In this document: one piece after another, positions 9,269 through 18,000 of the stretch
How the letters are laid out: every line of letters begins with the position of its first letter
Numbering within the stretch: position 1 is the first letter of the stretch
Assembly (NCBI GenBank): GCA_965658615.1
Contig: CBFHSX010000008.1
Span: 1 to 52,510 of the forward strand
Reading direction: 5' to 3'
Length of the DNA: 52,510 nucleotides
DNA from: UBA8337 sp965658615
GTDB lineage: Bacteria > Pseudomonadota > Alphaproteobacteria > RS24
Made by a program: the position numbers and the translations under genes
Notes under the pieces: model-generated
The model's input: only the letters and a program-made list of their open reading frames with translations
Databases searched by the model: none
What the model was told of the DNA's origin: nothing

Positions 9269-10921
9269 ATGGCGGATAGCGAATTGGTGTTTTTGCCCTT
9301 GGGAGGCACGGGCGAGATTGGCATGAATTGCAATCTTTACGGCTATGGCCCCAAGGGGAAGCGCGACTGGATTATGATTGATTTGGGCGTCACTTTCGGC
9401 CGCCATAATGAGCCGGGTATCGACCTTATCACGCCGGATATCAGTTTTATTGAGGGCCAGCGCGACCGCTTGCACGGGCTGCTGCTGACGCATGGCCATG
9501 AAGACCATATTGGTGCGGTCGGGCATTTATGGCACCGGCTGAAATGTCCGGTCTATGCGACGCCGTTCACCGCCGCATTGGTGAAGGGCAAGCTGGCCGA
9601 GCAGGGGCTGTTGGAGCATGTGCCGCTGCATATTATCGAGCCGGACGCGCATGTCGAATTGGGGCCGTTCTCCATCGATTATATTTGTCTGACCCATTCG
9701 ATTGCCGAGCCGAGCGCTTTGGCGATTGAGGTGAACGGTTATCGCGCTCTGCATACAGGCGATTGGAAAATCGATCCCGATCCGGTTATCGGCAAGCTGA
9801 CCGAAGTCGAGCGGCTGAAGGCGTTGGGTGATGACGGCATTGACGCGATTATTTGCGATAGCACTAATGTCTTGTCGCCCGGTCGCTCGGGCTCCGAGGC
9901 GGGCGTCGGTGATATGCTGGAAGAGGTTGTCGCCGAGAGCACAGGGCGCGTGGTCATCACAACATTTGCGTCTAATGTGGCGCGGCTGACCAGCATCGCA
10001 CAAGTGGCGGTGAAAACCGGACGGCATTTATGTCTGGCCGGGCGCGGTATGCACAAGATTTATAATGCGGCGCGCGAGACCGGGTATCTAACGCAATTTC
10101 CAGAATTGGTCGAGGATAGCGATGCCGGATTTTTGCCGCCCGATAAGCTGCTGATTTGTTGCACCGGCAGTCAGGGCGAGGCCAATGCGGCGCTTGGGCG
10201 CATGGCGCATGGTCAGCACCCGCATTTGACGCTGGAAGCGGGCGATCGGGTGATTTTCTCCTCGAAGATGATACCCGGCAATGAGAAGGAAATCCTCAAT
10301 CTGCAAAACCAGCTGGCGCGCTTGGATGTCGAGATTATCTCACCCAATGGCTCGGATATTCACGTCTCCGGCCATCCGTGCCGCGATGAGTTGGAGGATA
10401 TGTATGGTTGGGCGCGCCCGCGCGCGGCGATTCCTGTGCATGGTGAACACCGCCATTTGATTGAACACGCCAAGCTGGCGCGCCAATTGGGCGTGCCCGA
10501 GCCGCTGCGGATTCATAATGGAGATATGGTGCGCATCGCGCCGGGGCCGAGCGAAGTCATTGATGTGGTGCCGAGCGGGCGGTTTTATCTGGACGGCGAT
10601 ATTATGACGGATGCGCGGGAAACGGCGACGCGCGACCGCAAAAAAGCCGCTTATAATGGCGTGGTGTTTGTCGCCGTGCCGATTGACGCGGCCAATCGTC
10701 TGAGCGGTCATGTCGAAGTCGAGACTGTCGGCCTGCCGCAAAATGACGGTGTGGTGAAGCTGGCCGATTGGGTATTGGATGCGGTTGAGCGGTCTATCCC
10801 ATCCAATGGCAAGCTGACGCCGGAGCGCGCCGAGCATGATATTCGCATCGCCGTTAAACGGGAGATGAAACGCCGCTGGGGCAAAAAACCGATCGTCGCG
10901 GTCAGCTTTGTCGATGTGTAG
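9269..10921 (+). CDS. rnj: Ribonuclease J, metallo-beta-lactamase/beta-CASP family
   Basis: RNase J has 5'-to-3' exonuclease and endonuclease activity in RNA processing and decay; in alphaproteobacteria it acts in rRNA 5' maturation. The 550-residue product shows the metal-binding HGHEDH motif at residues 75-80, THSIAEPSALAI and LHTGDWKID of the lactamase core, and the beta-CASP segment SGHPCRDELEDMY followed by AIPVHGEHRH. A start at 9269 has GGGA nine bases upstream; an ATG at 9260 (three residues more) overlaps the birA stop and is the alternative. The C-terminal domain of the family is present, so the gene is intact. Confidence 0.93.
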   Translation: MADSELVFLPLGGTGEIGMNCNLYGYGPKGKRDWIMIDLGVTFGRHNEPGIDLITPDISFIEGQRDRLHGLLLTHGHEDHIGAVGHLWHRLKCPVYATPFTAALVKGKLAEQGLLEHVPLHIIEPDAHVELGPFSIDYICLTHSIAEPSALAIEVNGYRALHTGDWKIDPDPVIGKLTEVERLKALGDDGIDAIICDSTNVLSPGRSGSEAGVGDMLEEVVAESTGRVVITTFASNVARLTSIAQVAVKTGRHLCLAGRGMHKIYNAARETGYLTQFPELVEDSDAGFLPPDKLLICCTGSQGEANAALGRMAHGQHPHLTLEAGDRVIFSSKMIPGNEKEILNLQNQLARLDVEIISPNGSDIHVSGHPCRDELEDMYGWARPRAAIPVHGEHRHLIEHAKLARQLGVPEPLRIHNGDMVRIAPGPSEVIDVVPSGRFYLDGDIMTDARETATRDRKKAAYNGVVFVAVPIDAANRLSGHVEVETVGLPQNDGVVKLADWVLDAVERSIPSNGKLTPERAEHDIRIAVKREMKRRWGKKPIVAVSFVDV

Positions 10922-10933
10922 AGAGGGGAAGAA

Positions 10934-11221
10934 ATGATTGAGATCAGTTTTGTTTTCGGTGTCGCCATTTACGGTATTATCTGGTTTTTGACATTGTTTA
11001 TGGTGCTGCCCTTTGGCGTGCAATCGCAGCATGAAACCGGTGAGGTGGTGCCGGGCTCTGAGGGCGGCGCGCCGGTGCGGCCGCAGATTTTGCGCAAGCT
11101 GGGAATCAATACGGTTCTGGCGACAGTGTTTTTTGCCTTCACCTATTGGCTGCTGACCAGCGGTGCCCTGACCGAGATGAAGATCCCGTTCCTGCCCGAC
11201 TTTACGGCGACGACAAAATAG
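10934..11221 (+). CDS. DUF1467 family membrane protein
   Basis: A 95-residue protein with two hydrophobic segments (about residues 5-27 and 60-80) separated by a polar loop that contains LPFGVQSQHETGEVVPGSE. This matches the DUF1467 family, which is found almost only in alphaproteobacteria and is usually encoded beside proS. The function is unknown. GAGAGGGGAAG upstream serves as ribosome binding site, 12 bp after rnj, so it is probably co-transcribed with rnj. Relatives often have a methylmalonyl-CoA epimerase gene between rnj and this gene; it is not here. Confidence 0.85.
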   Translation: MIEISFVFGVAIYGIIWFLTLFMVLPFGVQSQHETGEVVPGSEGGAPVRPQILRKLGINTVLATVFFAFTYWLLTSGALTEMKIPFLPDFTATTK

Positions 11222-11225
11222 GCTG

Positions 11226-11330
11226 CATAAAAAAAGCGGAACTAAGGCAAAGCCAAAGTCCCGCTATTATGTGCTTCGAGCCCGGCTCGAAAGGTTCCTC
11301 CCAAAACCCGAGGACGCAGTCCTCATCCAC
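11226..11330 (-). ncRNA. Candidate structured small RNA, minus strand, upstream of proS
   Basis: Reading the minus strand, three compact elements follow each other: a perfect 6-bp hairpin GAGGAC-TGC-GTCCTC (11324-11310), a perfect 7-bp hairpin TTCGAGC-CGG-GCTCGAA (11291-11275), and an imperfect 14-bp stem with a 3-base loop (11265-11235) followed by seven T. The last is a textbook intrinsic terminator that no annotated minus-strand gene needs. A GTGACA element at 11360-11365 (reading minus) with a weak TAATTT 17 bases on could start a transcript near 11330. A 26-codon ORF (11347-11267) overlaps and stops just before the terminator, so a micropeptide or dual-function RNA is possible. I do not recognise a known family. 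Confidence 0.5.
11229..11265 (-). terminator. Intrinsic terminator, minus strand
   Basis: On the minus strand the arms AGCGGGACTTTGGC and GCCTTAGTTCCGCT pair through 11 of 14 positions around a TTT loop, then a run of seven T (11235-11229) follows. On the plus strand the hairpin is preceded, not followed, by the homopolymer, so it works for minus-strand transcription only. Confidence 0.7.
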
Positions 11331-11347
11331 GAAAAAAAATTAGCCAT
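11267..11347 (-). CDS. Possible 26-residue micro-ORF ending at an intrinsic terminator
   Basis: A minus-strand ORF begins MANFFSWMRTASSGFG and ends with TAA two bases before the terminator stem at 11265. An AAGG lies about nine bases upstream of the ATG. The tight fit between stop codon and terminator looks gene-like, but the ORF also spans two perfect hairpins, so the conserved element may be the RNA rather than the peptide. No family recognised. Confidence 0.25.
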   Translation of the reverse strand: MANFFSWMRTASSGFGRNLSSRARST

Positions 11348-11456
11348 ATTCCCGAGCCTTGTCACCCGTTTTTTTAAGCTTTTGTGACATTTACTTGCGC
11401 CTAGGGCGCACCATGGTAAGACTTGTTTCAACACAGCCATTTTTGAGGAAAGATTC

Positions 11457-12782
11457 ATGCGTCTCTCGCAGTATTTTTTGCCCACATTGAAGGAAAACCC
11501 GGCCGAGGCGCAAATTGCCTCGCATCGACTGATGCTGCGTGCCGGAATGGTACACCAAAGCGCGGCGGGGATTTATAGCTGGCTGCCCATGGGCTTGCGC
11601 GTGCTGCGCAAAATCGAGCAAATCGTGCGCGAGGAACAAGACCGTGCCGGCGCGGTTGAGGTGCTGATGCCGACCTTGCAATCGGCCGATATTTGGCGCG
11701 AGTCGGGGCGCTATGATGATTATGGCAAGGAGATGCTGCGCATTACCGACAGGCATGAGCGCGATCTGCTTTACGGGCCGACCAATGAGGAGCTGATAAC
11801 GCAGATTTTCCGCGATAATGTGGTCAGCTATAAAGACCTGCCGAAAAACCTCTATCATATTCAATGGAAATTCCGCGACGAGATTCGCCCGCGCTTTGGC
11901 GTGATGCGGGGCCGCGAGTTTTTGATGAAGGACGCCTATAGTTTCGACATTGACGAAGAAGCGGCGCGTGTGGCCTATCAGAAAATGTTCGTGGCCTATC
12001 TGCGCACCTTCCGCCGCATGGGCCTGCGCGCCATGCCAATGGCAGCGGATACCGGCCCGATTGGCGGCGATTTGAGCCATGAATTCATTATTCTGGCGGA
12101 GACCGGCGAGTCGGAGATTTTCTGCCATGCCGATATTCTAGAGCAGCCCGTGCCGGAAGCCGATTACGAGGCGGATCTGACGCCGATTATTGAGGGCTTT
12201 ACGCAATATTATGCCCGGGCTGATGAGCTGCATGATGCCGATCTGTTTGCCGCGCAAGTGCCGGCCGATAAACAATTGACGGCGCGCGGTATTGAGGTCG
12301 GGCATATTTTCTATTTCGGCACCAAATATTCTGAGCCGATGGGCGCCCGCGTGGCCGGCCCGGATGGCAAAGACGTGGCCGTGCATAGCGGCTCTTACGG
12401 CATTGGTGTGTCGCGCCTGGTCGGCGGTATTATCGAAGCCTGCCATGATGAGGACGGCATTGTCTGGCCGTGGGAGGTAGCGCCGTTTCATGTCGGTCTG
12501 GTCAATCTGAAACCCGGTCATGATGGCTGCGACGCGCTTTGCGGGCAGATTTATGATGGGCTGACACAAAACGGCCTTGATGTTTTATATGATGATAGGG
12601 ATGAACGGGCCGGCGCGAAATTCTCAACCATGGATTTGATCGGCCTGCCATGGCAGGCGGTAATTGGCCCGCGCGGGGCCGAGGCCGGCGAAGTTGAGAT
12701 CAAAAACCGCGCCACGGGCGAGAAGCAGGTGCTGGGGCTGGAGGCCGCCATGCAGTTGCTGGCAAACGCACCGGGCGCGTAA
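11457..12782 (+). CDS. proS: Proline--tRNA ligase (short alphaproteobacterial type)
   Basis: ProRS charges tRNA-Pro. The 441-residue protein has class II motifs: GMVHQSAAGIYSWLPMG (motif 1 region), FRDEIRPRFGVMRGREFLMK (motif 2) and the C-terminal GSYGIGVSRLVGGIIEA (motif 3), followed by an anticodon-binding domain. The editing insertion of E. coli-type enzymes (about 180 residues between motifs 2 and 3) is absent, giving the compact form usual in alphaproteobacteria. The start at 11457 follows GAGGAAAG. A 235-bp gap separates it from the DUF1467 gene, so it probably has its own promoter; I could not pick a convincing one. Confidence 0.96.
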   Translation: MRLSQYFLPTLKENPAEAQIASHRLMLRAGMVHQSAAGIYSWLPMGLRVLRKIEQIVREEQDRAGAVEVLMPTLQSADIWRESGRYDDYGKEMLRITDRHERDLLYGPTNEELITQIFRDNVVSYKDLPKNLYHIQWKFRDEIRPRFGVMRGREFLMKDAYSFDIDEEAARVAYQKMFVAYLRTFRRMGLRAMPMAADTGPIGGDLSHEFIILAETGESEIFCHADILEQPVPEADYEADLTPIIEGFTQYYARADELHDADLFAAQVPADKQLTARGIEVGHIFYFGTKYSEPMGARVAGPDGKDVAVHSGSYGIGVSRLVGGIIEACHDEDGIVWPWEVAPFHVGLVNLKPGHDGCDALCGQIYDGLTQNGLDVLYDDRDERAGAKFSTMDLIGLPWQAVIGPRGAEAGEVEIKNRATGEKQVLGLEAAMQLLANAPGA

Positions 12783-12801
12783 CGGAGTGGTATAGAGCGA
12801 T

Positions 12802-14055
12802 ATGGGCCGAGCTTTCAGCGCTTTGGAATGGCAGATTGCCGGTCGCTATTTGCGGGCCCGCAGACGCGACAGCTTTATCTCGGTCATCGCCGGTATTTCT
12901 TTTCTGGGCATTATGTTGGGCGTCGCCACGCTGATTGTGGTGATGGCGGTGATGACCGGTTTTCGCGCCGATTTGCTGGAGCGTATTCTGGGCGTCAATG
13001 GCCACGCCACCATTCGGTCTTACGCGACGCATTTTGAAGACCGTGACGCCTTGGTGGCGCGTCTGGCCGCGCAAGACGGCGTGGTGCTGGTAACGCCGCT
13101 GCTGGACGGTCAAGCCATGCTTTCTGCCGGTGATGCGGTGCGCGGTGTTTTGGTGCGCGGCCTGCCGGTCGAGAAGCTGAAGCAATTACCCAGCCTTGAC
13201 GGCAATGTAATTGCCGGCAGTCTCGATGATTTGAACCAAAAGGGCCGCATCGCCATTGGGGCGCGATTGGCCGAGCGCTATGGCTTTAAGGTTGGCGATC
13301 GGCTGTCTTTAATTTCGCCGCGTGGCACCATAACGCCTTTCGGCACCGCACCGCGTCTCAAGCAATTTGAGATTGCCGCGATATTTCGCATCGGCCTGTC
13401 GGAATATGACCTCAATTTTACCTTTGTCTCCATGATTGCGGCGGCGCGCTTTTTCGGCCTTGATGAGCATCAAGGCGCGGTGGATATCATCCTCGATGAT
13501 CCGGATCGTATCGACACACTGGCCCGGCAATTACGCGCGGCGGCGGGCGAGGGGCATTATCTGACCGATTGGAAACAGGCCAACCGCACCTTGGCCGGTG
13601 CGCTGGAGGTCGAGCGTAATGTGATGTTTCTCATCCTGACCATGATCCTGCTGGTGGCTGCACTAAATATTATTTCCGGTCTGGTGATGCTGGTGCGCGA
13701 TAAGGGCCGCGATATTGCCGTGCTGCGCTCTATGGGCGCGTCGCGCGGTCTGGTGATGCGGGTGTTTTTCATTACCGGTGCGAGTATCGGCGTTATCGGC
13801 ACGCTTGCCGGTGTCGGGCTGGGCACATTGTTTTGTGCCTATATTGAAGAAATCCGCCAGTTTCTCATTTGGGCCACCGGCGCCAATCTGTTTCCGGCCG
13901 AAGTCTATTTCCTCGAGCGCATGCCGGCGCGTGTGCTGAGCAAAGACCTGATGCAAGTGACCGGCATGGCGCTGACGCTGTCTTTCTTCTCGACGCTCTA
14001 TCCGGCGTGGCGGGCGGCCTCAAGCGACCCTGTGGAGGCTTTGCGCAATGAGTAG
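12802..14055 (+). CDS. lolC: Lipoprotein-releasing ABC transporter permease (LolC/LolE family)
   Basis: Inner-membrane permease of the Lol system that extracts outer-membrane-bound lipoproteins and hands them to LolA. The 417-residue protein has an N-terminal transmembrane segment with FISVIAGISFLGIMLGVATL, a large periplasmic domain (roughly residues 50-260) and three C-terminal transmembrane segments, with LVRDKGRDIAVLRSMGAS between the second and third as in MacB-type permeases. Only one permease gene is present, so the transporter is probably a homodimer (LolF-like) with LolD. Its last 8 bp overlap lolD. Confidence 0.93.
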   Translation: MGRAFSALEWQIAGRYLRARRRDSFISVIAGISFLGIMLGVATLIVVMAVMTGFRADLLERILGVNGHATIRSYATHFEDRDALVARLAAQDGVVLVTPLLDGQAMLSAGDAVRGVLVRGLPVEKLKQLPSLDGNVIAGSLDDLNQKGRIAIGARLAERYGFKVGDRLSLISPRGTITPFGTAPRLKQFEIAAIFRIGLSEYDLNFTFVSMIAAARFFGLDEHQGAVDIILDDPDRIDTLARQLRAAAGEGHYLTDWKQANRTLAGALEVERNVMFLILTMILLVAALNIISGLVMLVRDKGRDIAVLRSMGASRGLVMRVFFITGASIGVIGTLAGVGLGTLFCAYIEEIRQFLIWATGANLFPAEVYFLERMPARVLSKDLMQVTGMALTLSFFSTLYPAWRAASSDPVEALRNE

Positions 14056-14725
14056 TGCTTTCGCCCTTGCCGATATTCATATGCGCTTCACACAAGGTAG
14101 CCGCACGCTGCATGTGCTTGACGGCGCGGCGCTGAAGATTGCCGCAGGTGAGGTGGTGGCGCTGGTCGGGCCGAGCGGCTCGGGTAAATCGACCCTGCTG
14201 CATATTGCCGGCCTGTTGGAGCGACCCGAAAGCGGCGAGATCAAACTGGCCGATGACATCGTATCAGCTGATGACGATAAGGTGCGCACAGCGCTGCGGC
14301 TGAAGCATATTGGTTTTGTCTATCAATTCCACAATCTGCTGCCGGAATTTACCGCGCAAGAAAATATTGCTATGCCGCTGCGCCTGAATGGGCAGGGGCG
14401 GGGTGCGGCGATGGCGCAAGCTGCGGCCTTGTTGCAAAAGCTGGGGCTGGGAGATCGTGCCACGCACTTGCCGTCACAGCTTTCGGGCGGGGAGCAGCAA
14501 CGCGTGGCGATTGCCCGCGCGCTGGCGGCGCAACCGACGCTTATTCTGGCCGATGAGCCGACCGGGAGTTTGGACGGGCAGGCGGGCGAGAGGGTTGCTG
14601 ATATGCTGCTCAGCGAGGCGCGCCAGCAGGGTACCGCCGTGTTGCTGGCAACCCATGACATGGATTTGGCGGCCCGCGCCGACCGTATTGTCCGCCTTAA
14701 AGACGGGCAGATTATCCCCGCTTAA
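14048..14725 (+). CDS. lolD: Lipoprotein-releasing ABC transporter ATP-binding protein
   Basis: ATPase partner of the upstream permease. The 225-residue protein has Walker A GPSGSGKST (residues 41-49), a Q-loop in FVYQFHNLLPEFTAQEN, signature LSGGEQQRVAIARAL, Walker B LILADEPTGSLDG and the switch histidine in LLATHDMDLA. The overlap of 8 bp with lolC indicates coupling. The protein ends just before a 314-bp stretch that precedes dnaE and contains the small SOS-type gene. Confidence 0.95.
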   Translation: MSSAFALADIHMRFTQGSRTLHVLDGAALKIAAGEVVALVGPSGSGKSTLLHIAGLLERPESGEIKLADDIVSADDDKVRTALRLKHIGFVYQFHNLLPEFTAQENIAMPLRLNGQGRGAAMAQAAALLQKLGLGDRATHLPSQLSGGEQQRVAIARALAAQPTLILADEPTGSLDGQAGERVADMLLSEARQQGTAVLLATHDMDLAARADRIVRLKDGQIIPA

Positions 14726-14767
14726 TGACCCCTTTTTTACCGTTTATCCGTGCTGCGATTTTTTTTG

Positions 14768-14795
14768 TTGACAAATAGAACAAAACATGAACAAT
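14768..14795 (+). promoter_or_regulatory. SOS-type promoter with a perfect LexA box between -35 and -10
   Basis: A consensus -35 TTGACA (14768-14773) is followed 16 bases later by AACAAT (14790-14795), a 4/6 match to the -10. Between and overlapping the -10 is GAACAAAACATGAAC (14778-14792), an exact GAAC-N7-GAAC direct repeat, the binding site established for alphaproteobacterial LexA (GTTC-N7-GTTC on the other strand). LexA bound here would block RNA polymerase, so the downstream 33-codon gene should be DNA-damage inducible. Confidence 0.8.
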
Positions 14796-14820
14796 AGCAG
14801 ATAACAGGGAGTTTTAAGTT

Positions 14821-14922
14821 ATGAAAAATGTGATTGAAGATATTCTGACCGTTTGCACTTTGCTGGCCATGGGTACGGCTATTGTGATGTGGGGCTCGAT
14901 CGGTCAAGCGCTGGCCGGCTAA
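14821..14922 (+). CDS. 33-residue SOS-regulated membrane protein, SidA-like candidate
   Basis: ATG at 14821 with AGGGAG nine bases upstream opens a 33-codon frame ending in TAA. The product starts MKNVIEDILTVC, continues as one hydrophobic segment (about residues 9-28, including LLAMGTAIVMW) and ends GSIGQALAG, so it should be a single-pass inner-membrane peptide. It is preceded by a promoter with a perfect LexA box, sits between lolD and dnaE, and has a weak GGGG-TTAT-CCCC hairpin plus three T ten bases after the stop. In Caulobacter, SidA is a 29-residue LexA-repressed inner-membrane inhibitor of septation acting on FtsW/FtsN; from memory it also maps beside dnaE, but I could not check this. 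No sequence comparison was possible, so SidA equivalence is an inference. Confidence 0.7.
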   Translation: MKNVIEDILTVCTLLAMGTAIVMWGSIGQALAG

Positions 14923-14973
14923 GGCTTTGATGGGGTTATCCCCCTTTAAATGACGATTGAGCGCGTCGCCATG

Positions 14974-15001
14974 CTGACAGGCGGCGCGGCTGCGCTACAC
15001 T
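14974..15001 (+). promoter_or_regulatory. Probable dnaE promoter
   Basis: CTGACA (14974-14979, 5/6 to the -35 consensus) and TACACT (14996-15001, 4/6 to the -10) are separated by a GC-rich 16-base spacer. A GAATC (GANTC) site follows at 15011-15015, overlapping the AGGAG at 15016-15020. This would give dnaE its own promoter downstream of the small SOS gene. Confidence 0.45.
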
Positions 15002-15038
15002 GGTAAAGGTGAATCAGGAGCGTTTTGCGTAAGCTTTC

Positions 15039-18000
15039 ATGTCAGCAGTATCAGAAACTGAAACAATAGAAAATATGGGTGGCGTCGAGCTGATGCGGCC
15101 GAAATTCGTCCATTTGCGCACGCATAGCGCTTATTCGCTGCTCGAAGGGGCGCTGCCGATCAAGGCCTTGACGCAAATGGCGCTGGCGGCGCAAATGCCG
15201 GCGCTGGCCGTTACCGATCGCAATAATCTGTTCGGCGCGCTGGAATTTGCCGAGACCGCCGCCTCTTTGGGCATCCAGCCGGTTATCGGTGCAACCTTGC
15301 GCGTGCGAAGCGGCGAGGATGAGGGCGATATTGCGCTGCTGGTGAAAAGCCGCACCGGTTACGATAATTTGATGGCGCTGATTAGCGCCGCCCATCTGGA
15401 TAGTGAGGGGCCGCAAGGGCCGGGTGTTGATGAAGCCGTGTTGCTGGCTCATGCTGACGGGTTGATTTGCCTGACCGGCGGTCCGGACGGCCCGTTTAAT
15501 CGCCTGCTGGCCACCAATCGAGCTGCGCTGGCAAAAGAAATAATAAATAAATATATCAATACTTTCCAAGATAATATTTATGTAGAACTTCAACGCTATG
15601 CGGATGCGACCAATGATGCGGTTGAAGCGGCCCTGATCGATTTGGCCTATGATTTGAACCTGCCATTGGTCGCCACCAATCAGGCTTATTTCGCCTCCGA
15701 GGATGATTACCGCGCGCATGACGCGTTGATTTGTATTGCCGAGGGGCGCTATTTGAATGAGGCCGATCGGCGGCGTTTGACGCCCGACCATAGGTTGAAA
15801 TCGGCAGAAGAAATGTGTGCGTTGTTTGCCGACTTGCCCGAGGCACTCGAGAGCACAATCGAGATTGCCCAACGTTGCGCGTTTCGCCCGACCGAGCACG
15901 CGCCGATCCTGCCGGCCTTTGCACCGGGTGATGAACTGGCGGAATTGTCGCGGCAGGCGCATGAGGGGCTGACGGCGCGACTTGAGCAGGTTGATCCGGC
16001 GACGGACGAGCAGACTTATCGCGCGCGGCTCGACTTCGAGTTGAAAGTTATCGGCGATATGGGCTTTCCCGGTTACTTCCTGATTGTTGCCGATTTTATC
16101 AAATGGTCGAAATCGCAAAATATCGCCGTCGGGCCGGGCCGTGGTTCAGGTGCCGGTTCGGTGGTCGCTTGGGCGTTGACCATTACCGATCTTGACCCGC
16201 TGCGCTTCAACTTGCTGTTTGAGCGGTTCCTGAACCCGGAGCGGGTTTCCATGCCGGACTTTGATATTGATTTCTGTCAATCGCGGCGCGATGAGGTCAT
16301 CAGCTATGTGCAGCAAAAATATGGCCGTGACCAGGTTGCGCAAATCATCACTTTCGGGAAGCTGCAAGCCCGCGCCGTGCTGCGCGATGTCGGCCGTGTG
16401 TTGCAAATGTCCTATGGGCAGGTCGACCGGCTGTGCAAGATGGTGCCGAATAATCCGGCCAATCCGGTGACGCTGGGTGAGGCCATTGAGATGGAACCGC
16501 GGCTACAGGCCGAGCGCGATAGCGACCCGCAAGTGGCTGAGCTGATTGAGATCAGCCTGAAACTGGAAGGCCTGTATCGCCACGCCTCGACCCACGCCGC
16601 CGGTGTGGTGATTGGCGACCGGCCGTTGCAACAACTCGTGGCGCTTTACCGCGATCCGAAATCTGATATGCCGGTGACGCAGTTCAATATGAAATGGGTC
16701 GAAAAAGCCGGTCTGGTGAAATTTGACTTTCTCGGCCTGAAAACCCTCACCGTATTGGAAAAAGCCGTTGAATTGCTGGCCGGTACGGGCGTCGAGGTGG
16801 ATGTCAATAATCTGCCGCTCGACGATGCAAAGACTTATGAGCTTTTGGGGCGTGGCGACACAATCGGCGTGTTCCAGCTTGAAAGCGCCGGTATGCGCGA
16901 TGTGCTGCGCAAAATGAAGCCGGATAAATTCGAGGATATTATCGCGCTTGTGGCGCTTTATCGGCCCGGCCCGATGGATAATATCCCGCGCTATATTGCT
17001 TGCAAAAAAGGCGAAGAAGAGCCTGATTACATGCATGACAGCTTGCAGCCGATCCTCGAAGAGACCTATGGGGTGATGATTTATCAGGAGCAGGTGATGC
17101 AAATCGCGCAGACCCTGTCAGGCTATTCTCTGGGCGAGGCCGATTTGTTGCGCCGCGCCATGGGTAAAAAAATCAAGGCTGAAATGGATGCGCAAAAATC
17201 GCGCTTCATTGAGGGTGCGGTCGCCGCCGAGGTGCAGAAAAACAAGGCGGCGGAAATTTTTGATCAGGTCGATAGCTTTGCCGGTTACGGTTTCAACAAA
17301 TCGCACGCCGCCGCCTATGCGCTGATTGCCTATCAAACGGCATGGCTGAAGGCCAATCATCCGGTCGCCTTTATCGCGGCCTCCATGACATTGGATTTTG
17401 AGCGTACAGAAAAGCTCAACAGCTTCAAGCAAGACGCCGCCAAGCGCGATATCATCACGCGCAGCCCCTGCGTCAACCGCTCTGAGGTCGGCTTTTCGAT
17501 TGAGGGCAATGAGATTTTCTATGCGCTGAAAGCCATTCGCAATGTCGGCACGCTGGCTATGCAATCGGTGGTCGAAGAGCGCAAGGCCAATGGCCCGTTT
17601 AAGGATGTGTTCGATTTCGCCCGCCGCACGGCCGGTATCGGTCTCAATCGGCGGCTGTTTGAATATTTGATTTCGGCCGGGGCGCTCGACAATTTGGAGC
17701 CGGATCGTGCCAAGCTGATGGGCGGGTTGGATATACTGCTGGGCGAGGCGTCCATCGCACAAAACGAAAAAGAGACGCAGCAGGAGAACCTGTTCGGCGA
17801 GGCCGATGTGCAAGATAGCGTCGTGCTACCGCCGGCATTGGCGCCATGGTCAACTATGGACCGGTTGACGCATGAGTTTAACGCGCTCGGCTTTTTCCTC
17901 TCCGGCCATCCGCTGGATGAGTATAAGCCGCTTTTGAAGCGCGCGCGCATTGCCAGCTATGAGGATTTGGAGGCGCGGGTCGAAAAAGAAGTCATGGTGG

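Noticed and set aside
15051..16118. 355-codon frame antisense to dnaE
   Set aside because: No start signals; contained within the certain dnaE gene.
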